Positions 25,801 through 34,347 of a stretch of 62,640 nucleotides of DNA are shown here, piece by piece. The stretch comes from CAZWDO01 sp964632485 [NCBI: uncultured bacterium] (GTDB taxonomy: Bacteria > JAGOEH01). The notes under the pieces were generated by a model. The model made no database searches, had not been told where the DNA came from, and saw nothing but the letters and a program-made list of their open reading frames with translations. How positions within the stretch are numbered: the stretch's first letter is position 1; every line of letters begins with the position of its first letter. The stretch spans positions 130,408-193,047 of the forward strand of contig CAZWDO010000006.1 of NCBI GenBank assembly GCA_964632485.1, written 5' to 3'. Made by a program: the position numbers and the translations under genes.

Positions 25801-27117
25801 ATGGTTCATGATCTATTAAATAAAATCGAATCCAATTTTCGTTATTTTATCGACCATTTTTTTTTGCTGAGTGAAGAAAATTCTGATTTTTATTCCCATT
25901 ATTACCGTTCTGCTCAGTTAGCGTCGATTATCGGTGAACATACCGATGAATTTCATTCAGCGCATCGTAATAAAATCCTTTTCGATGCCACTCTGTATTG
26001 CGATATTGGACTGGATAAAGATTTGAAGCTGGGGCGATCCCTTTTACCGGAAGATCGAGATACCGCTTTAAAAAAACATATCGATGTTTCAATGGAAATT
26101 TTGCGTGGAGGCGAACATTTTTTTAAACACGCTATTTTATTAATCGCCTGGCATCATTGGCAACCGGACAGTAATGGCTATACTCCACGAGAATTGCCGG
26201 CTTTGGAACTTTATAAAAACGGTGGCGCTATTATTTCACTGACAACCGCCTTCGATGCGATTTTCTCCCGGAATTTTAAAAAATATCATGATCTCTCTTA
26301 CAGTCTAATTGTCGCCACTGCCATCGTGTTGAAAAATAAAAACACGCAATTCATCGAAAATAATTGCAATATTCTGCTTGATTGTCTCAAACATGGATTT
26401 CCCGTATATTATAATTCCAGCCAGATCATCGTGAAGATTGATGAAACCATGTTTGAAACCGTGCAGCTTTTTTTAAGGGATGGTGTCTATCGTTATGAAG
26501 ATTATCTCAATTCCAAAGAAAACCGTCCAAAAAAGACAAGTTCTTCTTTAACCACTTCAGCCGATGATATTACACGATTTGAGCAACATTTCAAACGGGG
26601 GATTAACGGGGATCTGTATAATATCAACGAGATTACGGAATATCTGCATGTCTTACTGGTGATTCTTGATAAATTTCCAGAGAAATTCGAACTGCTTTTC
26701 ATTAAAATTCTCGAATTTATTGCTCAATTCCATTATCCCGATGGCGAAATCAAGAGTTTTGTAAAAATCCATGTGTATAAAAATATCGAAGAAATTTTCA
26801 ATGTGAAACCTGGAAATATCGAATCTTTTTTTATCGCGATTATTAATGTATGGGTTAGCTATATCCAAAATGGTTTGGACGTGACGCTCCTGAACTATTT
26901 TGAAAAGAATATACTGAATTATTTAGATATCCTTCGGAATATAAAAGCGACTTATTCATTTTCCAATCGATACATGACGCCGGAAATTGAGAAAGCGACC
27001 CGCGATAAGGAGGCATTGTATTTACAGCATGTTAAACAGGTATACAACGCCCGGGAAATCGACCAGTTGAATCAACGAATTTCCTGGTTAAAACTGTTTA
27101 GAAAAATTTGGACGTGA
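25801..27117 (+). CDS. Degenerate HD-GYP-like protein with helical C-terminal half
   Basis: 438 residues, no signal peptide. Residues 30-160 follow the HD-GYP plan: YSHYYRSAQLASIIG, ATLYCDIG (the HD pair is CD at 67-68), H93, AWHHWQPDSNGYTPRELP (HH 118-119, GYT in place of GYP) and ISLTTAFDAIFSRNF. With the first metal His lost and GYP altered, c-di-GMP hydrolysis is doubtful; it may bind nucleotide or protein instead. The C-terminal 200 residues are predicted helical, unlike anything I know. ATG 25801 lacks a free SD because of the hairpin just upstream. Confidence 0.6.
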   Translation: MVHDLLNKIESNFRYFIDHFFLLSEENSDFYSHYYRSAQLASIIGEHTDEFHSAHRNKILFDATLYCDIGLDKDLKLGRSLLPEDRDTALKKHIDVSMEILRGGEHFFKHAILLIAWHHWQPDSNGYTPRELPALELYKNGGAIISLTTAFDAIFSRNFKKYHDLSYSLIVATAIVLKNKNTQFIENNCNILLDCLKHGFPVYYNSSQIIVKIDETMFETVQLFLRDGVYRYEDYLNSKENRPKKTSSSLTTSADDITRFEQHFKRGINGDLYNINEITEYLHVLLVILDKFPEKFELLFIKILEFIAQFHYPDGEIKSFVKIHVYKNIEEIFNVKPGNIESFFIAIINVWVSYIQNGLDVTLLNYFEKNILNYLDILRNIKATYSFSNRYMTPEIEKATRDKEALYLQHVKQVYNAREIDQLNQRISWLKLFRKIWT

Positions 27118-27137
27118 GTATATTATTAAAAAATGTC

Positions 27138-27166
27138 TTGACATTGTCAATGATATGTGTTAAATA
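27138..27166 (+). promoter_or_regulatory. Promoter for tig-clpP-clpX
   Basis: TTGACA (27138-27143), 17 bp, TAAATA (27161-27166) running into TATAAT. Leader about 60 nt. No CIRCE or other heat-shock operator is visible. Confidence 0.6.
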
Positions 27167-27230
27167 TAATCGTTGCTTGATTTATGAAAAAGTAACAATA
27201 AATTAACTAAATTTGAAGATGGAGGCCTGT

Positions 27231-28586
27231 GTGAATGTACAAGTCGAACAGTTGTCCAGTTGTAAAAGAAAATTGACAATTGATATCGAATCGTCAGCCG
27301 TGAATGAAAAACGGCAAAATCTGGTTAAGGAAATTCAACGCCTGGCAACCGTACCGGGATTCCGGCGTGGTAAAGCCCCGCTACCGATTTTTCTGCGCCA
27401 ATATCAATCAGTCATTGATCGTGAATTGAAAAACGAGCTATTGAAGGATACCCTGAAAGAAGCCCTTGACCAGCAAGCGATCATCCCTTTAAACCAAGAA
27501 AAAGTGAGTGAAGTGGTTTTTGATGCAGCGGGGAATGCCCAATATTATTTCGTATTTGAACATGATCCACAATTTGAACTGGCATCATATCAAGGGCATA
27601 CGATAGAAATGTTACGTGTAAACCGCGACGTGGAACAGATTATGGAACAGGAAATTGAAAATCTACGGAAAAAAGCGGGAAAATTCGCGGAAACCGAAAT
27701 TGTATCAAATCAATCTATCATTTTCTACCAGGTCGTTTTTTTTAGTGATTCAGGTGAGGAATTAACTACCCATAAAGATCAGTTTCTGAATATGATTTAT
27801 CTGAAAGATGATCAAAAAGAACTGGCCGCTCTCTTGCTGGGTAAAAAAACAAACGATTGTATCGAGACTCAACTGGTAGAAATCGGCAGGGAAAATGATG
27901 ATCAACCACCTAAAATTCCCGCTAAAATTACTATCCAATCAATTCGTGAGCTTACACTACCCGAATTGAGTGATGAGTGGGTTCAAGAGATTACGCATAA
28001 ACAGGTTAATACTGTCGAAGAATATAAACTGAAACTGAAGGAAGCTGTAGAAAGCCATATTGAAAATGATATTAAACAATCGCGTCGATTGGCAATTGAT
28101 CGCTATCTGGTGACGGCAAATTTGTTTGATGTTCCAGAATCGTTGTTAAAACACTATTACTCTGTTCAAGTGAACAAAGTGCGGGATGAATACGCCCAGA
28201 ATACGAAACAACTGGATCAGGCTTTATCCGATGAACAGTTGCAAAGCATTTTGTTTAAGACGTTTTTCGACCTGAAATCCTACTATGTTTTTAAAAAAAT
28301 TGCTGAAACCGAGAAAATTGACGTTACAACGGATGAAGTTACTGAAAAAATTCGACAGATTGCCGAAGAGCATGGGTTGGATGCTAAGGAATTCAAACGC
28401 GATTTAATAAAATCCGAAGGTCTGAATGATTTCAAATGGGACATGGTAAAGGATAAGCTCTATGAGAAACTCATGAAAGAGAATGAACTGGTTGAAGTGG
28501 AAACTTATTCGAAGCCCAGTGAAGAACAGACTTCAATGGTCGAGCTGCCGCCTGTTGAATCTGAGTTGGATAGAGGAGGAGAATAA
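27231..28586 (+). CDS. tig: Trigger factor, ribosome-bound chaperone
   Basis: 451 residues. The N-terminal ribosome-binding domain has the signature GFRRGKAP (43-50). The central part (about 150-245) corresponds to the FKBP-like PPIase domain but is quite divergent; the C-terminal part is the helical chaperone arm. Start: GTG 27231 lies five bases after GGAGG and gives the standard MNVQVE opening; a TTG at 27213 is upstream of that SD and rejected. clpP follows by 3 bp and clpX after it, the universal tig-clpP-clpX order. Confidence 0.95.
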   Translation: MNVQVEQLSSCKRKLTIDIESSAVNEKRQNLVKEIQRLATVPGFRRGKAPLPIFLRQYQSVIDRELKNELLKDTLKEALDQQAIIPLNQEKVSEVVFDAAGNAQYYFVFEHDPQFELASYQGHTIEMLRVNRDVEQIMEQEIENLRKKAGKFAETEIVSNQSIIFYQVVFFSDSGEELTTHKDQFLNMIYLKDDQKELAALLLGKKTNDCIETQLVEIGRENDDQPPKIPAKITIQSIRELTLPELSDEWVQEITHKQVNTVEEYKLKLKEAVESHIENDIKQSRRLAIDRYLVTANLFDVPESLLKHYYSVQVNKVRDEYAQNTKQLDQALSDEQLQSILFKTFFDLKSYYVFKKIAETEKIDVTTDEVTEKIRQIAEEHGLDAKEFKRDLIKSEGLNDFKWDMVKDKLYEKLMKENELVEVETYSKPSEEQTSMVELPPVESELDRGGE

Positions 28587-28589
28587 ACC

Positions 28590-29168
28590 ATGCTGGTTCC
28601 AATTGTTATCGAACAAACCGGTCGGGGCGAACGCGCCTATGATATTTATTCAAGACTTTTACGGGATCGTATTGTCTTTATAGGCACTCCCGTTGATGAT
28701 ACCATTGCCAATTTAGTGATTGCCCAGTTGCTTTTTCTGGAAGCTGAAGATCCTGAAAAAGATATCAATCTGTATATCAATTCGCCGGGCGGCTATCTGT
28801 CTTCCGGCTTGGCAATCCTGGATACTTTGCGTTTTATTAAACCTGATGTCTCTACAATTTGTATGGGCCAGGCCCTGAGTATGTCGGCCATCCTGCTGGC
28901 GGCGGGGACCCCGGGAAAACGCTCCGCTTTGCGCCATTCCAGAATCATGATTCATCAACCCTGGGGGGGAGCGCAAGGGCAAGCCAGTGATATCGAAATT
29001 CAAGCTAAGGAAATTCTAAGCATGCGAGACCAAATTAATCAAATTTTGGCTGAACTCACCGGGCAGCCCGTTTCCAAGATCGAAAAGGATACGGACCGAA
29101 ATTTTTTTATGTCGCCGGAAGATGCTAAAACCTATGGATTAATTGACGAAATCCTGGAAAAAAGGTAG
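28590..29168 (+). CDS. clpP: ATP-dependent Clp protease proteolytic subunit ClpP
   Basis: 192 residues. Catalytic S97 in GQALSMSA, H122 in MIHQPWGG and Asp in EKDTDR complete the triad; [16 protein letters not shown] is the substrate-groove strand. Forms the double-heptamer chamber fed by ClpX, encoded 5 bp downstream. Start ATG 28590 follows GAGGAGAATAAACC, overlapping the tig end. Confidence 0.97.
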   Translation: MLVPIVIEQTGRGERAYDIYSRLLRDRIVFIGTPVDDTIANLVIAQLLFLEAEDPEKDINLYINSPGGYLSSGLAILDTLRFIKPDVSTICMGQALSMSAILLAAGTPGKRSALRHSRIMIHQPWGGAQGQASDIEIQAKEILSMRDQINQILAELTGQPVSKIEKDTDRNFFMSPEDAKTYGLIDEILEKR

Positions 29169-29173
29169 TAAGT

Positions 29174-30421
29174 ATGGCAAAAAAAACAGATTTCTTTTTT
29201 GGTAAACAACGGTGTGATTTTTGTGGGACGGTTTTTGCGGATGAAATGGAGTTGGTTTTTGGACCGAATGTCTCAATTTGCCGTGGTTGTGTGGAAAGTT
29301 GTGTGGCCATTTTTAATGAGCGGGAACATCTCGGAACTAGTTCCGATGAATTTAAAATCCCTACTCCCAAACAAATTATGGAACGGCTTTCTGAATATGT
29401 AATCGGTCAGGACCCGGCCAAACGCATTTTGTCCGTAGCGGTCTATAACCACTATAAGCGGTTGAACCAAAAGAAAAACGATGAAGTTGAGATCGAAAAA
29501 AGTAATATATTATTGTTGGGCCCTACGGGAACGGGTAAAACCCTGCTGGCGCAAACTTTGGCCCGCTACCTTCAGGTCCCTTTTACTATTGTGGATGCTA
29601 CGGTGTTTACTGAAGCCGGTTATGTGGGTGAGGATGTGGAAAATATGCTGGTCAGATTACTTCAAGCGGCTGATTACAATTTAAAGCAAGCGGAAAGAGG
29701 GATCATTTATATTGACGAACTGGATAAAATCGCCAGAAAAACCGCCAATCCCTCGATTACCCGCGATGTGTCCGGCGAAGGTGTTCAGCAGGCCATGCTG
29801 AAAATACTGGAAGGATCCGTCGCCGCAGTTCCCCCAAAAGGAGGGCGTAAGCACCCGGAGCAGGACTTGATTCAGATTAACACTAAAAATATTCTGTTTA
29901 TAGCCGGAGGCGTTTTTGAGGGGATTGAAAAAATTATTATGCGTCGGCGCGGCGGAAATGCAGTCGGTTTCAGTTCAGAATTGCACCTGCGCAGTAAACA
30001 GGGAATTGGCGAATTGCTCGCAATGGTTGAGCCTGAGGACCTGCATCAATTCGGTTTAATTCCCGAGTTGATCGGCCGTTTTCATTCAGTGGGCTCTTTG
30101 AACGAACTGGATGAAAACATGCTCGTGAATATTCTGACTCAACCGAAAAACGCTTTAGTGAAACAATATACAAAACTGTTTGAAATGGATAATGTTAAAT
30201 TGAAATTTGAAGAAGAGGCATTGCTCGAAATCGCGCGAATTACGGTGGGCCGCAAAACAGGAGCGCGCGGGTTGCGGGCAATTATGGAAAAAATAATGAC
30301 TGATATTATGTTTTCCATTCCCGAGGATGATGTCAAGTATTGCATCATTACTCCCGCTGCGGTGACTGGGAAAGAACCTCCTAAAATTGTCCGGAATTCA
30401 TCCAGAAAAAAGACTGCTTGA
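29174..30421 (+). CDS. clpX: ClpX, ATPase subunit of ClpXP
   Basis: 415 residues. N-terminal C4 zinc domain (C14, C17, C36, C39), Walker A GPTGTGKT (116-123), pore loop GYVGEDVEN, Walker [11 protein letters not shown], sensor and arginine-finger region [13 protein letters not shown]-terminal [13 protein letters not shown]. Unfolds tagged proteins for ClpP. Full length, ATG 29174 shortly after the clpP stop. Confidence 0.97.
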   Translation: MAKKTDFFFGKQRCDFCGTVFADEMELVFGPNVSICRGCVESCVAIFNEREHLGTSSDEFKIPTPKQIMERLSEYVIGQDPAKRILSVAVYNHYKRLNQKKNDEVEIEKSNILLLGPTGTGKTLLAQTLARYLQVPFTIVDATVFTEAGYVGEDVENMLVRLLQAADYNLKQAERGIIYIDELDKIARKTANPSITRDVSGEGVQQAMLKILEGSVAAVPPKGGRKHPEQDLIQINTKNILFIAGGVFEGIEKIIMRRRGGNAVGFSSELHLRSKQGIGELLAMVEPEDLHQFGLIPELIGRFHSVGSLNELDENMLVNILTQPKNALVKQYTKLFEMDNVKLKFEEEALLEIARITVGRKTGARGLRAIMEKIMTDIMFSIPEDDVKYCIITPAAVTGKEPPKIVRNSSRKKTA

Positions 30422-30422
30422 A

Positions 30423-31008
30423 ATGGTAAATTTCAGCCAAACTGAGTATGTGAAAAGCGTTTTTTTTAAACGTGATCTGATTGATGATGACTTGCCTCAA
30501 TTCGCTTTTATTGGTCGGTCAAATGTCGGAAAATCTTCGTTAATCAATGCATTGACCGAACGGAAAAAATTAGCGTTAACGAGCAAACAGCCGGGTAAAA
30601 CGCGTACAATTAATTTTTTTTTTTACCGATCATCAGTTCTATCTGGTCGATTTGCCCGGTTATGGATTTGCCAAATCCAGAGAAACCTATCAACTTCAAT
30701 GGAATTCACTGATTGAGTTTTATTTGCTGGAAATCCGTTCCCTGAAAGTCACTTTTTTACTCTGGGACGCCGAAGTTTCACCCAAGGAAAATGATTTGCA
30801 GGTTTTAAAATGGTACCGAAACCATCGGCTGCCATATCAAATCATTCTGACTAAAGCGGATCGTTTAAGTCAAAGCCATTGTCTGCAACGGGTAGATGAA
30901 ATCCTCTCTCGTTGGAATGAGGCTCCCATACTTTTTTCCAGCTCTAAAAAAAGAGGCATTGAGGATCTGCGTTCTCTTATTGTTCAGTGTGTCCCCCAAG
31001 AGGTATAA
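30423..31008 (+). CDS. engB: EngB/YsxC ribosome-assembly GTPase, reading frame split at a T11 run
   Basis: GTPase needed for large-subunit maturation. Frame 1 (ATG 30423) gives [21 protein letters not shown]1 GRSNVGKSS and G2 [13 protein letters not shown], then leaves frame in eleven T's (30614-30624). Frame 2 picks up with G3 [16 protein letters not shown], then ILTKADRL (G4) and [13 protein letters not shown] (G5). With ten T's the join reads [20 protein letters not shown], exactly the family spacing. So the gene has one extra T: a sequencing/assembly indel, a true mutation, or a site read through by polymerase slippage. Both halves are otherwise well conserved; the stop codon overlaps the rnz start by 1 base. 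Confidence 0.9.
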
Positions 31009-31934
31009 TGGATATATTTGTATTAGGTACCAGTGGAGCCATACCCACTCTTAAACGGAATCTGCCTTCGGTTGTGTTAAGACGGGATGGTCGTTTATTT
31101 ATGTTTGATTGTGGCGAAGGCGCCCAAATGCAAGTCATTCGTTCCGGCTTGTCCCTGGCCAAATTTGAAAAAATTTTCATCACACACATGCATGGCGATC
31201 ATGTAACCGGTTTGCCGGGTTTGTTGATGTTGCTGACCCAGGCAGGACGGCAGGCGCCGCTGACAATATTCGGCCCAGTAGGGATCGAGGATTTTATTGT
31301 TTCAATTCGTCGGAGTTTGAATTTTTATACCGAATATGAAATTGTAATCAAGGAAATCGAACGCGAGGGGATCATTTATGAGGAGAAGGAATTTTGGATT
31401 GAAACGGCTAAAGTGGATCATAAGATGTTCACCTTGGCTTTTGCCTTGATAGAAAAACCCCGGGTTGGCAAATTTTTTATTGAAAAAGCGCTGGAATTGG
31501 GGCTAAAGCCGGGTGTTATATTCAAAAAGTTACAAGAAGGCGAATCGGTATTGCTGGAGGATGGCCGTTGTATTGATCCTGAACAGGTTGTTGGCCCCCC
31601 GCGTCGGGGCCGTAAATTTGTGTATGCCACTGATACCCGGCCTTCACGCCATGTCGTCAAACTCGCCCAGGATGCTGATTTATTAATTCATGATGGCATG
31701 TTTGCCGATAGCGAAGTCGAAGATGCCATTGCCAAAGGCCATTCCACTGCCCGTCAAGCCGCCGAAGTCGCCAAACTCGCCAATGTCCGGCAATTACTTC
31801 TCACTCATATCAGTTCCAGGTATGCTCATACTCTGGAATTAAAACAGCAGGCCCGAAAAGTTTTTTCTAATACACATGTTGCCAGGGATTTGCTGACTAT
31901 CAATTTACCGAATTCAGAGGAAGAACTTGGCTAA
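31008..31934 (+). CDS. rnz: Ribonuclease Z (tRNA 3' processing)
   Basis: 308 residues, short-form RNase Z of the metallo-beta-lactamase fold. Metal motif THMHGDH (H60, H62, D64, H65), FDCGEGAQMQ, later KFVYATDTRPS, LLIHDGMF and GHSTARQAAEVAK, LLTHISSRY. Cleaves tRNA precursors 3' of the discriminator; the tRNA in this window lacks a coded CCA, consistent with need for this route. Start ATG 31008 has AGAGG; a GTG at 30987 would extend it inside engB and is not needed. Confidence 0.96.
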   Translation: MDIFVLGTSGAIPTLKRNLPSVVLRRDGRLFMFDCGEGAQMQVIRSGLSLAKFEKIFITHMHGDHVTGLPGLLMLLTQAGRQAPLTIFGPVGIEDFIVSIRRSLNFYTEYEIVIKEIEREGIIYEEKEFWIETAKVDHKMFTLAFALIEKPRVGKFFIEKALELGLKPGVIFKKLQEGESVLLEDGRCIDPEQVVGPPRRGRKFVYATDTRPSRHVVKLAQDADLLIHDGMFADSEVEDAIAKGHSTARQAAEVAKLANVRQLLLTHISSRYAHTLELKQQARKVFSNTHVARDLLTINLPNSEEELG

Positions 31935-32670
31935 ACTCTATGTTGTAGCGACACCCATCGGCAACCTCGGTGATATAACTCTCAGGGCAATCGAAACACT
32001 TAAAAATGTTGATCTTATTGCCGCGGAAGATACCCGGAAAGCGATGATCCTCTTATCTCATTTCCAAATCAGAAAAAAATTGATGGCGTATCATAATGCC
32101 AATGAAACCCGAGCCGCTGGTAAATTTTTGGATTTGTTGCATCAGGGACACTCCATCGCTTTAATCTCAGAAGCCGGAACTCCGACGATTTCTGACCCGG
32201 GATATCGTCTCATCCGGGCTGCAACCCAGGCCGGAATTGAAGTGGTTTCTATCCCGGGACCCTGCGCTGCTATCACTGCGCTCTCTATCTCTGGTTTTCC
32301 CACTGATCGTTTCCTCTTTTTGGGTTTTCTGCCGCCAAAACCCGGTAAAAAAAAACAACGCCTGCTTTCTTACGCCGATTGCGATTGCCAGATAGTCCTA
32401 TATGAATCACCCTATCGGATTCGGGCTACTCTTGAATTGTTATTGGAACTTTACGGTGAACGGGAAGTTTTTATTGGTAGAGAACTCACAAAACTTCATG
32501 AAACCCATCTTCGAGGAAATCTCTCAGAAATATTGAGTGGTTTTGATCGACAGACCGTAAAAGGTGAATTTGTAATTATTATTAACCTCAAGCAAGGGTG
32601 GTCTGATAATGAATCGGACAAATTTTCAGGAAAAGAGACCGGTGTTTACGACATTAGCGGAATTGGTTAA
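31927..32670 (+). CDS. rsmI: 16S rRNA C1402 2'-O-methyltransferase RsmI
   Basis: 247 residues. VVATPIGNLGDITLRAIETL, AAEDTRKAMILLSHF, ISEAGTPTISDPGYRLI, IPGPCAAITALSISGFP and YESPYRIRATL are the tetrapyrrole-methylase-fold motifs of RsmI. It is a short form without the extended C-terminal region. Start TTG 31927 overlaps the rnz stop (SD AGAGGAAG); its 3' end overlaps the next gene by 62 bp, an unusually long same-strand overlap. Confidence 0.94.
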   Translation: MAKLYVVATPIGNLGDITLRAIETLKNVDLIAAEDTRKAMILLSHFQIRKKLMAYHNANETRAAGKFLDLLHQGHSIALISEAGTPTISDPGYRLIRAATQAGIEVVSIPGPCAAITALSISGFPTDRFLFLGFLPPKPGKKKQRLLSYADCDCQIVLYESPYRIRATLELLLELYGEREVFIGRELTKLHETHLRGNLSEILSGFDRQTVKGEFVIIINLKQGWSDNESDKFSGKETGVYDISGIG

Positions 32671-34330
32671 CCATGCGTTTACGGAATTCGCGGATTTGCC
32701 CTTTTTATGCGAGATCAATGGCGATTCGATAACCTATCGACAAGGCCATCAAAAAATCAGGGAAATTCAACAAATTTTCAGAAAAAATAATTTACGTCCG
32801 GGCGATAAAGTTGCCTTGTTGGGAAAAAACTCCATTCAATGGGGCCTGATCTATATTGCAGCGATTACCCATGGTATCGTCATTGTTCCTATTTTGCATG
32901 AATTTAATGCCTTGAACGTCCATAATATTATCAATATGTCGGACAGCAAACTGATCTTTATTTCAACTCAATATCTCGATAAAATTGAAAATACTCAGTT
33001 TAAATATCTGGAAAAAGCGGTTTTAATCGAGGATTTCGAAGAGGTCGCCCTGCAGAGTATCCCTCTGATTATCCAGGAAATCAAACAACGGTTATATCAT
33101 TTTAGAGATTGGATTCATCAGTATATCCGGGAATATATCCACGCGGGCGAATCCCTGGACTATGAACCCAAACCGAATGAAATCGCCGCCATTGTTTATA
33201 CTTCCGGGACAACTGGCAGTTCAAAAGGGGTTATCCTCACGCAAAACAATCTGGCAAGTGATGTGCAAGTTGCCGTGAAGTTCATCGACATCTGTGAAAA
33301 AGACCGGTTTTTATCGCTTTTGCCTTTAGCGCATACCTATGAGTGTTCGTTGGTCCTCTTCGGAGCCATGACAGGCGGCGCGGCGATTTATTATCTTAAA
33401 CAAAAACCCAGCCCCAAAGTGCTGATGGACGCTTTTTCGATTGTAAAACCGACTCTGGTGGCCTCGGTCCCTTTAATTATCGAAAAGATTTATCGTAAAC
33501 GTATTCAACCCCACATTGAAGGTAATTTCTGGTTGCGGCAAACGACCCATATCAATTTACTGCGGCGCGCGATCTATAAAAAAGCCGTGAAGGAACTTCT
33601 TAAGGCGTTGGGGGGAAATCTGCGATGGTTTGGCATCGGCGGCGCTCCACTTAATCCTGAAGTTGAACGCTTCCTTTTTGAGGGAGGTTTTCCTTATTCC
33701 ATCGGATATGGTATGACTGAGTGTTCTCCCTTAATTACCGGTTCCTCAGTGAGTGACAAAAAAAAAGGCAGTTGCGGCTTTCCAGTCGAAGGAATTGAAA
33801 TCAGAATTGCTGATCCCGATCCAAAAAATGGGGTTGGAGAAGTCCAGGTACGGGGTCCAATTGTCACCCAGGGTTATTATCGCAACGCCGAGGAGACCGC
33901 TCGTCTTTTCACGGCTGATGGCTTTCTTAAAACCGGAGATTTGGGGTATATCAAAAAAAATTATCTCTACTTAAAAGGGCGGAGTAAAAATATGATTCTG
34001 GGTCCCAGTGGTGAAAATATTTATCCGGAAGAAATTGAGCAACTATTGAATCAAAATCCCGCTATTCTCGAATCATTAATTTTGTATAAAAACAACCGCT
34101 TACGCGCCCTGCTTTTTCCCGATTACGATTTTCTCAGGCAGGAGCTGGATATGTTCGATCAGGATGATCAGAAAATCAAGGAGAAAATGGATAATTATTT
34201 TCAGTCAATTTTTAGCGCCTTTAATCATCATTTGCCTGAATTCTCCCGAATAAGTGAATGGCGACTGATGGATGAGGAGTTTGAAAAAACTCCGACCCAA
34301 AAAATTAAGCGTTTTATTTATAACGATTAA
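32609..34330 (+). CDS. Long-chain acyl-CoA synthetase (AMP-forming, FadD15-like)
   Basis: 573 residues. P-loop IVYTSGTTGSSKGVIL, A5 IGYGMTECSPLI, hinge FLKTGDLGYIKKNYLYLKGR, PSGENIYPEEIEQLL and a C-terminal KTPTQKIKRF with the catalytic Lys. The long LLPLAHTYECSLVL region and the insert after residue 160 fit long-chain synthetases (FadD15/ACSL-like). Could prime exogenous or recycled fatty acids for phospholipid or sphingolipid synthesis. Start ATG 32609 lies within rsmI, after AAGGGTGG; alternatives further in would cut the N-terminal domain. Confidence 0.92.
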   Translation: MNRTNFQEKRPVFTTLAELVNHAFTEFADLPFLCEINGDSITYRQGHQKIREIQQIFRKNNLRPGDKVALLGKNSIQWGLIYIAAITHGIVIVPILHEFNALNVHNIINMSDSKLIFISTQYLDKIENTQFKYLEKAVLIEDFEEVALQSIPLIIQEIKQRLYHFRDWIHQYIREYIHAGESLDYEPKPNEIAAIVYTSGTTGSSKGVILTQNNLASDVQVAVKFIDICEKDRFLSLLPLAHTYECSLVLFGAMTGGAAIYYLKQKPSPKVLMDAFSIVKPTLVASVPLIIEKIYRKRIQPHIEGNFWLRQTTHINLLRRAIYKKAVKELLKALGGNLRWFGIGGAPLNPEVERFLFEGGFPYSIGYGMTECSPLITGSSVSDKKKGSCGFPVEGIEIRIADPDPKNGVGEVQVRGPIVTQGYYRNAEETARLFTADGFLKTGDLGYIKKNYLYLKGRSKNMILGPSGENIYPEEIEQLLNQNPAILESLILYKNNRLRALLFPDYDFLRQELDMFDQDDQKIKEKMDNYFQSIFSAFNHHLPEFSRISEWRLMDEEFEKTPTQKIKRFIYND

Positions 34331-34347
34331 ATGTAAAGGAGTAACCA

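Noticed and set aside
27118-27230. CIRCE or other heat-shock operator before tig-clpP-clpX
   Set aside because: The TTGACATTGTCAA stretch has an inverted look, but no TTAGCACTC-N9-GAGTGCTAA is present.
30987-31007. GTG start for rnz at 30987
   Set aside because: It lies inside engB; ATG 31008 has AGAGG and gives the standard N-terminus.
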